Shown in pieces: positions 51,461 to 59,433 of a stretch of DNA of 64,000 nt. The stretch comes from an uncultured Anaerolineales bacterium (GTDB lineage Bacteria > Chloroflexota > Anaerolineae > Anaerolineales > UBA6663). The position numbers and the translations under genes were made by a program. Under the pieces are notes generated by a model. That model had not been told where the DNA came from. It worked only from the letters and a program-made list of their open reading frames with translations, and ran no database searches. The stretch is taken from assembly GCA_937952305.1 (NCBI GenBank), contig CALFZO010000029.1, positions 1-64,000 of the forward strand, given 5' to 3'. Each line of letters starts with the position of its first letter. Position 1 is the stretch's first letter.

Positions 51461-53047
51461 TCAGGCGCGATCCTGCAGGTCCTTGAGCAGTTGGCGCGCG
51501 GCGTTGCGCCCGGGCAGGCCGGACACGCCGCCGCCTGGATGAGTCCCCGGCCCGCACAGGTACAGCCCTTCCAGCGGGGTGCGATATTGGGCCCAGCCCG
51601 GCACCGGCCGCATGAACAGGATCTGGTCCAGCATCATCTCGCCGTGATACACGTTGCCTTCGGTCAGGCCGAACGTCCGCTCCAGGTCGAGCGGGGTGAG
51701 CACCTGGCGCTGCACAATCAGGCCTTCCAGGCCGGGCGCATACTCGGCCAGCGTCCGCACCACACGGTCCCCCAGGGCCTCGCGCTGCGTGTCCCAATCG
51801 CCGTCCTGGAGGTGATAGGGCGCGTACTGCACCCAGATCGACATCACGTGCTGGCCGTCCGGTGCGAGCGCGGGGTCGGCCACGGATGGCAGCGTCACCT
51901 CCAGCCAGGGACGCTGCGACGGCCGGCCGTACTTGGCGTCGTCGTAGGCGCGCTCCAGGTCCATCAGGCTCGGGCCGATGTGGATGACGCCGCGCAGCGG
52001 CGCGGGGCCGAGGCCGCCCGCCACGGCCTTGAACTGCGGCAGGCCGGCCAGCGCCAGATGGACCTTGGCGAAGGCGCCGCGCAGCTTGATGTTCTGCACG
52101 GCGCGCACAAACTCGGGGTCGAGCGCGAACGGATCGACCAGGCCCAGGAAGGTGCGCCGCGGATCCAGGGCGGACACGAGGCGCTGGGCGCGCAGTTCAG
52201 CGCCATCGGCCAGGACGACACCGACGGCGCGGCCGTCTTCAACCAGAAGGCGCGTCACCTCGGCGCCGGTGCGGATCTCGGCGCCGGCGGACCGCGCCGC
52301 GCTGGCCAGGGCCGCCGTGATCTGGCCCAGGCCGCCGCGGGCCGTCGCCTTGAACGGCCCGCCGTGGTTGACCCACTGGTGGGCCAACAGGAAGGCTGTG
52401 CCGGCGCTCAGCGGGCCCTGGCGCAGACCCTGGACGCCCAGCGCCGCCAGCGCGGCCTGCAAAGCCGGGCTCTCGAACCACTCGTCCAGGAGCTCGCGCG
52501 CCGACATGGGCAGCAGGCGCAGCACCTCCAGCATGTCGGCTTTGCCTAACCCGCGCCAGTGCCAGGCCAGTCGCGCCAGCGCCGGCAGATCGCCGGCCGG
52601 GATGTCCGGCACGGCCGGCATGCTGAGCGCGTAAGCCTCGCGCAACAAGCCGGCCACCTGGTCAAGCCGGGCCGTGAAAGCGGCCCAGCGGGCCGCGTCG
52701 GCGGGCGAATGCCGCTGAAGCGAATCCCGCGTGGCCACCGGATCAGTCGAGAGCCACAGGCTCTCGCCGTCGGGCAGCGGGCTGAAGAGCGAGGCCACGC
52801 CCGGCAGCATCACCAGGCCGTGACGGCCGAGCGCCAGGTCGCGCACGATCTCGCCGGCCAATTGGCCGCGGTGCGCGGCCGTGTCCACCTTGAAGCCCGG
52901 CCACAGCTCCTCGGTCACCACGCTGCCGCCCACCAGCCCGCGCCGCTCCAGCACCAGCACCTTCTGGCCGGCCCGCGCCAGATACGCCGCCGCAGTCAGG
53001 CCGTTGTGGCCCGCGCCGATCACGATCGCGTCGTAAGACGTTGCCAT
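51461..53047 (-). CDS. PYROXD2/phytoene desaturase-like FAD oxidoreductase (copy 1)
   Basis: The 528-residue flavoprotein opens with the dinucleotide-binding motif VIGAGHNGLTAAAYLARAG and ends with the FAD-closing segment LYLCGPGTHPGGGVSGLPGR. This is the COG1233 group that includes phytoene desaturases and PYROXD2; their substrates here are unknown. In this operon it may oxidise an N-methyl amine or a carbon-carbon bond of the methylated substrate. A second copy lies just upstream, so the two may form a heterodimer. It starts 39 bp after the upstream copy. Confidence 0.88.
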   Translation of the reverse strand: MATSYDAIVIGAGHNGLTAAAYLARAGQKVLVLERRGLVGGSVVTEELWPGFKVDTAAHRGQLAGEIVRDLALGRHGLVMLPGVASLFSPLPDGESLWLSTDPVATRDSLQRHSPADAARWAAFTARLDQVAGLLREAYALSMPAVPDIPAGDLPALARLAWHWRGLGKADMLEVLRLLPMSARELLDEWFESPALQAALAALGVQGLRQGPLSAGTAFLLAHQWVNHGGPFKATARGGLGQITAALASAARSAGAEIRTGAEVTRLLVEDGRAVGVVLADGAELRAQRLVSALDPRRTFLGLVDPFALDPEFVRAVQNIKLRGAFAKVHLALAGLPQFKAVAGGLGPAPLRGVIHIGPSLMDLERAYDDAKYGRPSQRPWLEVTLPSVADPALAPDGQHVMSIWVQYAPYHLQDGDWDTQREALGDRVVRTLAEYAPGLEGLIVQRQVLTPLDLERTFGLTEGNVYHGEMMLDQILFMRPVPGWAQYRTPLEGLYLCGPGTHPGGGVSGLPGRNAARQLLKDLQDRA

Positions 53048-53086
53048 GCGGTCAAACTCCCTGAGAGATGGCCGGGCCGCCGCCCG

Positions 53087-54682
53087 TCATTTCCAGTCCT
53101 TCAGCATCTCCAAAGCCGCCAGCCGGCCGCTGGCCCCCATGATGCCGCCGCCGGGGTGCGTGCCGGCCCCGCACTGCCAGAAGTTGGCGATCGGCGTCCG
53201 GTACTGAGCCCACTGCGGCACTGGGCGCAGGAAGAAGAGTTGGTGCAGCGCCAGTTCGCCCTGGAAGATGTTGCCCTCGGTCAGGCCCGTCATCTGTTCG
53301 ATGTCCAGCGGCGTCAGCACCTGGCGGTGGCGGATGATCTGTTTGAGATTGGGCGCGTACTCGGCCAGCGTGTCCACCACGGCGTCGCCGAAGGCTTCCC
53401 GCTGGGCGTCGTTCCAGCCGCCTTCCAGCGCGTAGGGCGCGTACTGGACGAAGCACGACATGACGTGCCGGCCGGGCGGCGCCATGGCCGGGTCGATCAC
53501 CGACGGGAAGATGCAGTCGATGTACGGCCGGCGCGAGAAGCGCCCGTACTTGGCCTCGTCGAAGGCGCGCTCGATGTAATCCACGCTCGGGCTGATCGAG
53601 ACCGCGCCGCGATGGAGCAAGGCCTGCCCGTCCGGGCCGTTCGGCAGGGCCGTGAAGTTGGGCAGGGCGTCCAGGGCCAGGTTGACCTTGCCGGACGAGC
53701 CGCGGATTTTGAAGCGCCGGATCGCGTCCACGAAGTCGCCGGGCAGGTGCTGTGCGTCGACCAGCGCCAGAAACGTGCGTTTCGGGTCCAGGCTGGAAGC
53801 CACATAGCGCGCGGACAACTCGTCGCCGTTTTCCAGCGCCACGCCCACGGCGCGTCCGTTCTTGACGATGACCTGCGCCACCGGCGCCTCGGTCCGGATC
53901 TCCACGCCCGCCGCGCGCGCGGCCGAGGCGAGGGCGTTGCTGATGCCGCCGGTGCCGCCCTTGGCGAAACCCCAGGCGCGGAAGACGCCGTCGATCTCGC
54001 CCATGTAATGGTGCAGCAGCACATAGGCGGTGCCCGGCGAGCGCGGCCCCAAGAAAGTGCCGATGATGCCACTGGCGCTCTTGGTGCCCTTGAGCGGCTC
54101 GCACTCGAACCACTCGTCCAGCAGGTCGGCGGCGCTCATCGTCATGAGCTTGGCCAGGTTATGAAAGTCCGCGCGGCTCAGGCCGCGGGCGTGGCCGCCC
54201 AGGCGCAGCCAGCCGAGCAGGTCGTTGGGGCTCAACGACGCCGGGTCCGGCGGGACCATGTTCAGGATCGGTCGGACGGCCATAGCCATGCGGAACATCT
54301 GGCGGCCGTAGTCGTCGTAAGCCTCGGCGTCGCGCGGTGAGTGGCGGTAGAGCTCGCGCCGCGTCTGGTCATGGTCGTCCCAGGCGGCCAGGTAATCGCC
54401 GTTCGGCAGCGGCGTAAACGTACTGGGCAGGGGCAGGATCTTGAGCCCGTGGCGCGGCAGATCCAGATCGCGGATGATCTCGGGCCGCAGCAGGCTGACG
54501 ACGTACGAGAACACCGTGTACTTAAAGCCGGGATAGAGTTCTTCCGTGACGGCGGCGCCGCCCAGGACGTGGCGGCGCTCCAGCACGAGCACGCGCTTGC
54601 CGGCGCGGGCCAGGTAAGCGGCGGCCACCAGGCCGTTGTGGCCGCCGCCGATGAAGATGGCATCGTAAGTGTGAGTGGCCAT
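53087..54682 (-). CDS. PYROXD2/phytoene desaturase-like FAD oxidoreductase (copy 2)
   Basis: The ATG at 54682 is chosen because the FAD motif begins within a few residues (AIFIGGGHNGLVAAAYLARA); upstream sequence in the same frame overlaps the GcvT-like gene. The 531-residue product ends FWQCGAGTHPGGGIMGASGR, matching copy 1. The middle segments also align (PSVDYIERAFDEAKYGRFS here, PSLMDLERAYDDAKYGRPS in copy 1), so the genes are paralogues. Sequence divergence suggests distinct roles rather than redundancy. Likely substrate: a methylated or unsaturated intermediate of the operon pathway (inference). Confidence 0.88.
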   Translation of the reverse strand: MATHTYDAIFIGGGHNGLVAAAYLARAGKRVLVLERRHVLGGAAVTEELYPGFKYTVFSYVVSLLRPEIIRDLDLPRHGLKILPLPSTFTPLPNGDYLAAWDDHDQTRRELYRHSPRDAEAYDDYGRQMFRMAMAVRPILNMVPPDPASLSPNDLLGWLRLGGHARGLSRADFHNLAKLMTMSAADLLDEWFECEPLKGTKSASGIIGTFLGPRSPGTAYVLLHHYMGEIDGVFRAWGFAKGGTGGISNALASAARAAGVEIRTEAPVAQVIVKNGRAVGVALENGDELSARYVASSLDPKRTFLALVDAQHLPGDFVDAIRRFKIRGSSGKVNLALDALPNFTALPNGPDGQALLHRGAVSISPSVDYIERAFDEAKYGRFSRRPYIDCIFPSVIDPAMAPPGRHVMSCFVQYAPYALEGGWNDAQREAFGDAVVDTLAEYAPNLKQIIRHRQVLTPLDIEQMTGLTEGNIFQGELALHQLFFLRPVPQWAQYRTPIANFWQCGAGTHPGGGIMGASGRLAALEMLKDWK

Positions 54683-54711
54683 AGTGGTTTCACCCGAGAG
54701 GCGCGCCGGCC

Positions 54712-55899
54712 TCAGGCTTTCTTGCGTTCCGGATCGAAGAACGGCGTTTTCACGACGCGCGCGGGCGCGTAGCGGCGCTGGTGCTGGACCGTGACCTCCA
54801 GCATCACCAGATTGCCTAACTGGGCGGACCCGCTCTCCAGGTGCGCCAGGGCCAGCAGCTTTTTGAGCAGCGGGGACCAGGTGAGGCTGGTGGCGTAACC
54901 CACCTGGCGGCCCTGGGCGGCCACCGGCACGCTGGCGCGCACGGTGGTGGCGGGCAGTTGGGGCGGCAGGCCCTCGGCCGCATACAGGCGCTCCAGGCCC
55001 TTCCACTCCACCTCCAGGCCCACGAATTGCCAGGCCGGCCCGCGCGCCTGCTCGGCCGCCAGCGCCCGCCGCCCGATGAACGCGCCCTTGTCCAGGGCTA
55101 CGGTCCAGCCGAGACCCAGCTCAAGGGGCGATGACCTCTGGGCTTCGATCAGCGCGTGCCGCGCAGATTGGTAGTCCACTTCGATCAACAGCAGCCCGGC
55201 CTCCACCCGCGCGACGTCCAGCGCCAGGATGCCGGCCGGGGTCAGGCCGTAGCCCTGGCCGGCCCGCCGCAGCGCGTCCCACAGACGTTCGGCGTCGGCG
55301 GCGTCCGCCCAGAGCTCGTAGCCGAGGTCGCCGGTGTAGCCGGTGCGCGTGATCGTCACCGGGATATCGTCGATGCGCGTGTGCGTCAGGCGGAAGTACT
55401 TGAGCTGATCAAAATCAGCCGGCGAGACCTGCTGCAGGATGAGGCGGGCATGCGGGCCTTGCAGGGCCAGCGCGGCCGTGCTGGCGGAGACGTCGCGGAT
55501 CGTCACCCGCTGCCCGACGGCGTTCTGGTGGAGCCAGCGCAGGTTCGGGTCGGCTGAGGTCAGGCGGAACGTCTGCTCGTCCAGGCGCGCCACGGTGCCG
55601 TCGTCGATGACCTTGCCGGCTTCGTCGCACCAGGGCGTATACAGCACTTGGCCGATGGCGCAACGGTCGATCCGGCGCGTGACGATCCGGTCCAGCAGGC
55701 GGGCCGCGTCCGGACCGGAGATCAGGTACTTGTACAGCGGTGAGACATCGAAGAGGGCGGCCGTATTGCGCACGGCCCAGTACTCGCGCTCGGGCGAGAG
55801 ATCATAGGCGCTGGCCGCCAGGTAGCCGGCCCAGCGCCGCCAGTTCTGGCCCTGGTTCAGGGGAGCGGTGCGGGAATGGAAGGGGGTGCCGGGAAGCAT
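54712..55899 (-). CDS. GcvT-like aminomethyltransferase/dimethylglycine dehydrogenase-type protein
   Basis: AGGAGG three bases before the ATG at 55899 fixes the start. The 395-residue product is a folate-binding GcvT-family protein: AALFDVSPLYKYLISGPDAARLLD, the region TRTGYTGDLGYELW and the C-terminal DKGAFIGRRAL. Such proteins transfer one-carbon units from amines to tetrahydrofolate, as in the glycine cleavage T-protein and the C-terminal half of dimethylglycine or sarcosine oxidases. No glycine cleavage H or P protein is encoded nearby, so a role in amine demethylation is likelier. It precedes the two FAD oxidoreductases. Confidence 0.9.
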   Translation of the reverse strand: MLPGTPFHSRTAPLNQGQNWRRWAGYLAASAYDLSPEREYWAVRNTAALFDVSPLYKYLISGPDAARLLDRIVTRRIDRCAIGQVLYTPWCDEAGKVIDDGTVARLDEQTFRLTSADPNLRWLHQNAVGQRVTIRDVSASTAALALQGPHARLILQQVSPADFDQLKYFRLTHTRIDDIPVTITRTGYTGDLGYELWADAADAERLWDALRRAGQGYGLTPAGILALDVARVEAGLLLIEVDYQSARHALIEAQRSSPLELGLGWTVALDKGAFIGRRALAAEQARGPAWQFVGLEVEWKGLERLYAAEGLPPQLPATTVRASVPVAAQGRQVGYATSLTWSPLLKKLLALAHLESGSAQLGNLVMLEVTVQHQRRYAPARVVKTPFFDPERKKA

Positions 55900-55984
55900 G
55901 GACCTCCTGCTAAGGCCCCGTCCCGCGGCGGGCGGCGAACAGGGCAGCGCGCGCTGTCCATCCAGCGCGAAGGCTGGACGGGGG

Positions 55985-56332
55985 CTAGCCGGCCGTCGGC
56001 GGTTGCTCGGCATTGGCGCCCTCCGCCGGAGCGAAGAACACCAGGACGTTCAGGGTTTCGGTGATGGTGTGGAAGCGATGCGGGACGCGGGCGGCGACGA
56101 AGATGACCGAGCCCGGACCAACTGCCCGGTCCTCGTCGGCCACGCGGATCTGAGCGCGGCCGCTGACCACGTAGTAGACCTCGTCCTCGCTGTGCGGGGA
56201 CTGCGGGTCCTGGCCGCCGACCGGCAGCGTGTACAGCCCCAGGCTCAGACTGGGGACGCGCCAGAACTCCCGGTAACGCTGGCCGCTGGCTTGGCGCTCG
56301 GCCAGCACCTGGTCGATTTCAAAGGCGTGCAT
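55985..56332 (-). CDS. Cupin-domain protein
   Basis: The 115-residue protein is a small single cupin. The first motif has metal-ligand-like residues in SPHSEDEVYYVVSG and the second in ARVPHRFHTITE. It may be a metal-dependent enzyme (isomerase or dioxygenase) or a small-molecule binding protein. It is the second gene after the IclR regulator, 30 bp downstream, so it probably handles the same substrate. The specific reaction is unknown. Confidence 0.82.
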   Translation of the reverse strand: MHAFEIDQVLAERQASGQRYREFWRVPSLSLGLYTLPVGGQDPQSPHSEDEVYYVVSGRAQIRVADEDRAVGPGSVIFVAARVPHRFHTITETLNVLVFFAPAEGANAEQPPTAG

Positions 56333-56362
56333 GCGGACCTCTCCTGGAGTGGGGCGCCGATC

Positions 56363-57193
56363 TCAACTGCCGCGGGCGGCCCGCGGCGCGCGCCGGGCCG
56401 CGCTCGGAGCGCGATAACCGAGCTGTTGGGACACCCGGCGCGCCGCCTGGAGCACCAGCGGGGCCACCTCGGTCAGCCGCGCCGTCGTCAGGCGGACGGT
56501 CGGTCCGCCCAGGCACAAGGCCGCCAGCGCCCGCCCGTCATAGTCAAGGACCGGGGCCGCCACGGCGGCATAACCGACCTCGAGTTCATCCTGCACGGTG
56601 GCGTAACCGCGTTCGCGCGCGGCGGCCAGTTCGCGCTGGAAGGCCGCCGGCGTCGTCAGCGTGCGCTCCGTGAAACGGGGCAGGGTCTGCCGGTTGACAG
56701 CGGCTTTGAGAAAGGCGGCGACCGCCGTGTCCGGTTGGTGAGCCAGGATGGCCTTGCCGGTGGAGGTGGCGTGGGCGGGCCAGCGCGTTCCCAGGATCGG
56801 GGCGCCCGCGATCAGGTGGGGGCTGAGCACCTCGTCCAGCACGAGGATGTCTGGCGGCGCCAGGACCTCCAGCGTGGCCGCCTCCTGGGTGGCGTGCGCC
56901 AGCCGCTCCAGCTCTGGCCGGCTGGCGGCGCGGACGTCGTTGGCGCGCAGCGCCCGGCCGCCCAGCACGATGGCCTCCGAGCCCAGGTGGTAGCCATCGT
57001 CGCTGGCGCGCGCGATCAGGCCCTCGTGCTCCAGCGCCGCCAGGAGGCGGTAGGCGGTGGCGCGGTTGAGGCGCGTGGCGCGGGCCACTTCGGCCAGCGT
57101 CAGGTGCGGCCGGGCATCGGTGAAGGCTTTGAGGACGGCCACGGCCCGGCTGACGGCCTGGGCGCCTGGGTACGGCGAAGGACGCGTGCTCAT
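56363..57193 (-). CDS. IclR-family transcriptional regulator
   Basis: The 276-residue protein has an N-terminal winged helix (AVAVLKAFTDARPHLTLAEVARATRLNRATAYRLLAALEHEGLI) and the IclR effector domain (about 85-255; e.g. ATSTGKAILAHQPD and ALAALCLGGPTVRL). It heads the minus-strand operon of cupin, GcvT-like, two FAD oxidoreductases and MttB-like genes and probably senses their substrate. No Shine-Dalgarno is visible and the start overlaps an operator-like palindrome, so the message may be leaderless. Confidence 0.92.
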   Translation of the reverse strand: MSTRPSPYPGAQAVSRAVAVLKAFTDARPHLTLAEVARATRLNRATAYRLLAALEHEGLIARASDDGYHLGSEAIVLGGRALRANDVRAASRPELERLAHATQEAATLEVLAPPDILVLDEVLSPHLIAGAPILGTRWPAHATSTGKAILAHQPDTAVAAFLKAAVNRQTLPRFTERTLTTPAAFQRELAAARERGYATVQDELEVGYAAVAAPVLDYDGRALAALCLGGPTVRLTTARLTEVAPLVLQAARRVSQQLGYRAPSAARRAPRAARGS

Positions 57194-57220
57194 AATATGA
57201 AACTGACGCTCACAATATGA
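57190..57220. promoter_or_regulatory. Paired operator-like palindromes at the IclR start codon
   Basis: TCATAATATGA (57190-57200, a perfect odd palindrome) and TCACAATATGA (57210-57220) are 10/11 identical with a 20-bp period, two helical turns. The first contains the IclR start codon. This is a good candidate for autoregulation by the IclR protein. Confidence 0.6.
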
Positions 57221-57280
57221 CTGACAGAATTTTACCGGATCGGCCCTGGCCGAGTCAAGCCGGAGGCGCGCGCCGGCGCC

Positions 57281-57309
57281 ACCTTAAGGCGGCGCCGGCC
57301 AACCTTAAG
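57281..57309 (+). promoter_or_regulatory. Tandem ACCTTAAG sites upstream of the OmpR-type gene
   Basis: ACCTTAAG occurs at 57281 and 57302, 21 bp apart, about 20-48 bp before the -35 box. OmpR/PhoB-type winged-helix proteins bind direct repeats with about 11- or 22-bp periodicity, so autoregulation is plausible. Confidence 0.45.
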
Positions 57310-57328
57310 AACTCTCCGGCCGGTAATC

Positions 57329-57357
57329 TTGCGCGCACCCTGGACTCTCGTTATAAT
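57329..57357 (+). promoter_or_regulatory. Promoter of the OmpR-type regulator
   Basis: TTGCGC and a perfect TATAAT are separated by 17 bp. The leader to the ATG at 57439 is about 75 nt. Confidence 0.7.
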
Positions 57358-57438
57358 GACCTTACTGACCTGGGCAGCTGTGGTGAACGTGTGTGTTAAC
57401 TGTTCCACGCTGCCCGTGTTCGTCAGGGGAACGCGCCC

Positions 57439-58104
57439 ATGGCTAACGCAAAAGTCCTCCTCCTGGAAAGCGAGCGCGCGACGGCGCCGTCTTTCGGCCC
57501 GGCGCTGGAAAAGCGCGGCTACCAGGTGACCATTGAACACTCGGCGCAGTCGGCGATCAAGCGTCTGTCCGCCACCGGGCCGGACGTGGTGGTGCTGGAT
57601 GCGGCGTCGTTAAAGACCAGCGGCGCCCGCATCTGCCGGCAGCTGCGCGCGTCGATGAACGGCACGCCGATTGTGCTCGTGGCTGACAAGAAAAATCCGC
57701 CGGACGCCAACTGCGGCGCCTCGGTGGTGTTGACCACGCCGTTTACGCCGCGCAAGCTGCTCAACACCGTGGCGCGCCTGCTGCCGGCGGAGGAAGGCGC
57801 GTCGCTGCAGATCGGGCCGATCAAGCTCAACCTGGCCCAGAAGCGTGTGCGCTGCGGCGACCGCGAAGAGAAGGTGACGCCCAAGCAGGCCAAGCTGCTG
57901 GAGATGTTCCTGCGCGCCCCCGGCACCTTGCTGACGCGCAAGGCCATTATCAAGCACGTCTGGGACACGGACTATATCGGCGACACCCGCACGCTGGATG
58001 TCCACATCAGCTGGCTGCGCGGCGTCATCGAGCCCAACCCGCGCAAGCCGCGCTATCTCAAAACTATTCGCGGCCAGGGCTACCGCCTGGACAGCCCCGG
58101 CTGA
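57439..58104 (+). CDS. OmpR-type winged-helix regulator with atypical receiver
   Basis: The 221-residue protein has a receiver-like N-terminal half and an OmpR/PhoB-type winged helix (about 130-218: VTPKQAKLLEMFLRAPGTLLTRKAIIKHVW, then RTLDVHISWLRG). D54 is present in VVVLDAAS, but the acidic pocket is E10-S11-E12, the conserved Thr is Val and the Lys is Thr (TTPF). Phosphorylation-dependent control is therefore doubtful. No kinase adjoins it. It is monocistronic between its own promoter and a strong terminator. AGGGGA lies upstream of the ATG. Confidence 0.87.
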   Translation: MANAKVLLLESERATAPSFGPALEKRGYQVTIEHSAQSAIKRLSATGPDVVVLDAASLKTSGARICRQLRASMNGTPIVLVADKKNPPDANCGASVVLTTPFTPRKLLNTVARLLPAEEGASLQIGPIKLNLAQKRVRCGDREEKVTPKQAKLLEMFLRAPGTLLTRKAIIKHVWDTDYIGDTRTLDVHISWLRGVIEPNPRKPRYLKTIRGQGYRLDSPG

Positions 58105-58127
58105 GCCCCGGTCCCCCGTGCAAAGCA

Positions 58128-58164
58128 AAACGCCCGCCGGCAGCGCCGGCGGGCGTTTGTTTTT
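58128..58164. terminator. Bidirectional terminator
   Basis: AAACGCCCGCCGGC and its complement form a perfect 14-bp stem with an AGC loop. It is followed by GTTTTT on the plus strand and preceded by AAAA, i.e. TTTT for the minus strand. It serves both the OmpR-type gene and the convergent ornithine aminotransferase gene. Confidence 0.92.
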
Positions 58165-58181
58165 GAAAGTGTCCGGCCGCC

Positions 58182-59384
58182 TTAGAGCGTTTGGAGCACC
58201 TCGGCGATGGGGCCGAGCGCCCAGTCGACGGTGGCCCGGTCGATGATCAGCGGCGGCGCGATGCGGATGACGTGCTCGTGCGTCTCCTTGCACAGGAGGC
58301 CGCGCTGGCGCAGCGCCTCGCAGAAACGCCGCGCGCCGCCCGCCTCCGGCTTGAGCTCCACCCCGATCAGCAGCCCTTGGCCGCGCACTTCCTGCACGTG
58401 CGGGCTCGGAATCTCGGCCAGGCGCTCCTGGAGATAGTCGCCCATCTCGGCGGCCCGCTCGGCCAGCTTCTCCTCCCGGAGCACGCGCAGCGCGGCGCGC
58501 GCCACGGCCGCCGCCAGCGGATTGCCGCCGAAGGTGGAGCCGTGCTCGCCAGGTTGAAACAGGCTCAGCAAGGCCCGGTCCGCCAGGATGGCCGAGACCG
58601 GGTACAGGCCTCCGCCCAGGGCTTTCCCCAGGATGACGATGTCCGGCCGCACCGCCTCGTGGTCGCACGCGAACAGCCGCCCGGTGCGGCCCAGCCCGGT
58701 CTGGATCTCATCGGCCACGAACAGGACATTGTGGCGCCGGGCCAGCGCGGCCACGGCGGACAGGTAGCCCGCCGGCGGCACCACCACGCCCGCTTCGCCC
58801 TGGATCGGCTCCAGCAGGATGGCGGCCGTGTTGGGCGTGATCGCGGCCGCCATGGCCGCCGCGTCGCCGTAGGGCACGGTCTTGAAGCCGGGCGTATGCG
58901 GGCCAAACAGGTCCCGATACAGCGGCTCGGTCGAGAACGAGATGATCGTGATCGTGCGGCCGTGGAAATTTCCGCCGACCACGATGATCTCGGCCTGGTC
59001 GCGCGGGACACCCTTGACGGTGTAGGCCCACTTGCGCGCCAGCTTGACGGCCGTCTCCACCGCCTCGGCCCCGGTGTTCATGGGCAGCGCCATCTCGTAG
59101 CCGGTCAGCTCGGACAGCTCCTGGTAGAACAACGGCAGTTGGTTATTGCGGAAGGCGCGCGAGGTGAGCGTCACCTTCTGGGCCTGCTCCACCAGCGCGG
59201 CCACGATGGCGGGGTGGCAGTGCCCCTGGTTGAGGGCCGAATACGCGGACAGGCAGTCCAGGTATTTCCGGCCTTCCACATCCCACACCCACACCCCTTG
59301 CGCGCGCTCGATGACGACGTCCAGCGGGTGGTAGTTGTGCGCGCCGAAGCGCTCTTCCAGGGCGACGTAGTCCTTGGCGTACAT
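58182..59384 (-). CDS. rocD: Ornithine aminotransferase
   Basis: This PLP-dependent class III aminotransferase converts ornithine and 2-oxoglutarate to glutamate semialdehyde and glutamate. The 400-residue protein has the start EERFGAHNYHPLDVVIERAQG, the PLP-site GAEAVETAVKLARKW, the Asp motif LLFVADEIQTGLGRTG (read as VLFVADEIQTG) and the Schiff-base Lys in VILGKALGGGLYPVSA. These match ornithine aminotransferase more than acetylornithine aminotransferase. AAGGAG precedes the ATG at 59384. It is the last gene of the operon with ornithine carbamoyltransferase, sharing the ornithine pool. Confidence 0.9.
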   Translation of the reverse strand: MYAKDYVALEERFGAHNYHPLDVVIERAQGVWVWDVEGRKYLDCLSAYSALNQGHCHPAIVAALVEQAQKVTLTSRAFRNNQLPLFYQELSELTGYEMALPMNTGAEAVETAVKLARKWAYTVKGVPRDQAEIIVVGGNFHGRTITIISFSTEPLYRDLFGPHTPGFKTVPYGDAAAMAAAITPNTAAILLEPIQGEAGVVVPPAGYLSAVAALARRHNVLFVADEIQTGLGRTGRLFACDHEAVRPDIVILGKALGGGLYPVSAILADRALLSLFQPGEHGSTFGGNPLAAAVARAALRVLREEKLAERAAEMGDYLQERLAEIPSPHVQEVRGQGLLIGVELKPEAGGARRFCEALRQRGLLCKETHEHVIRIAPPLIIDRATVDWALGPIAEVLQTL

Positions 59385-59433
59385 GCGAACTCCTTGAACG
59401 GAGGCCGAAACGCGGAGCGCTTCAGCCCCCGCC

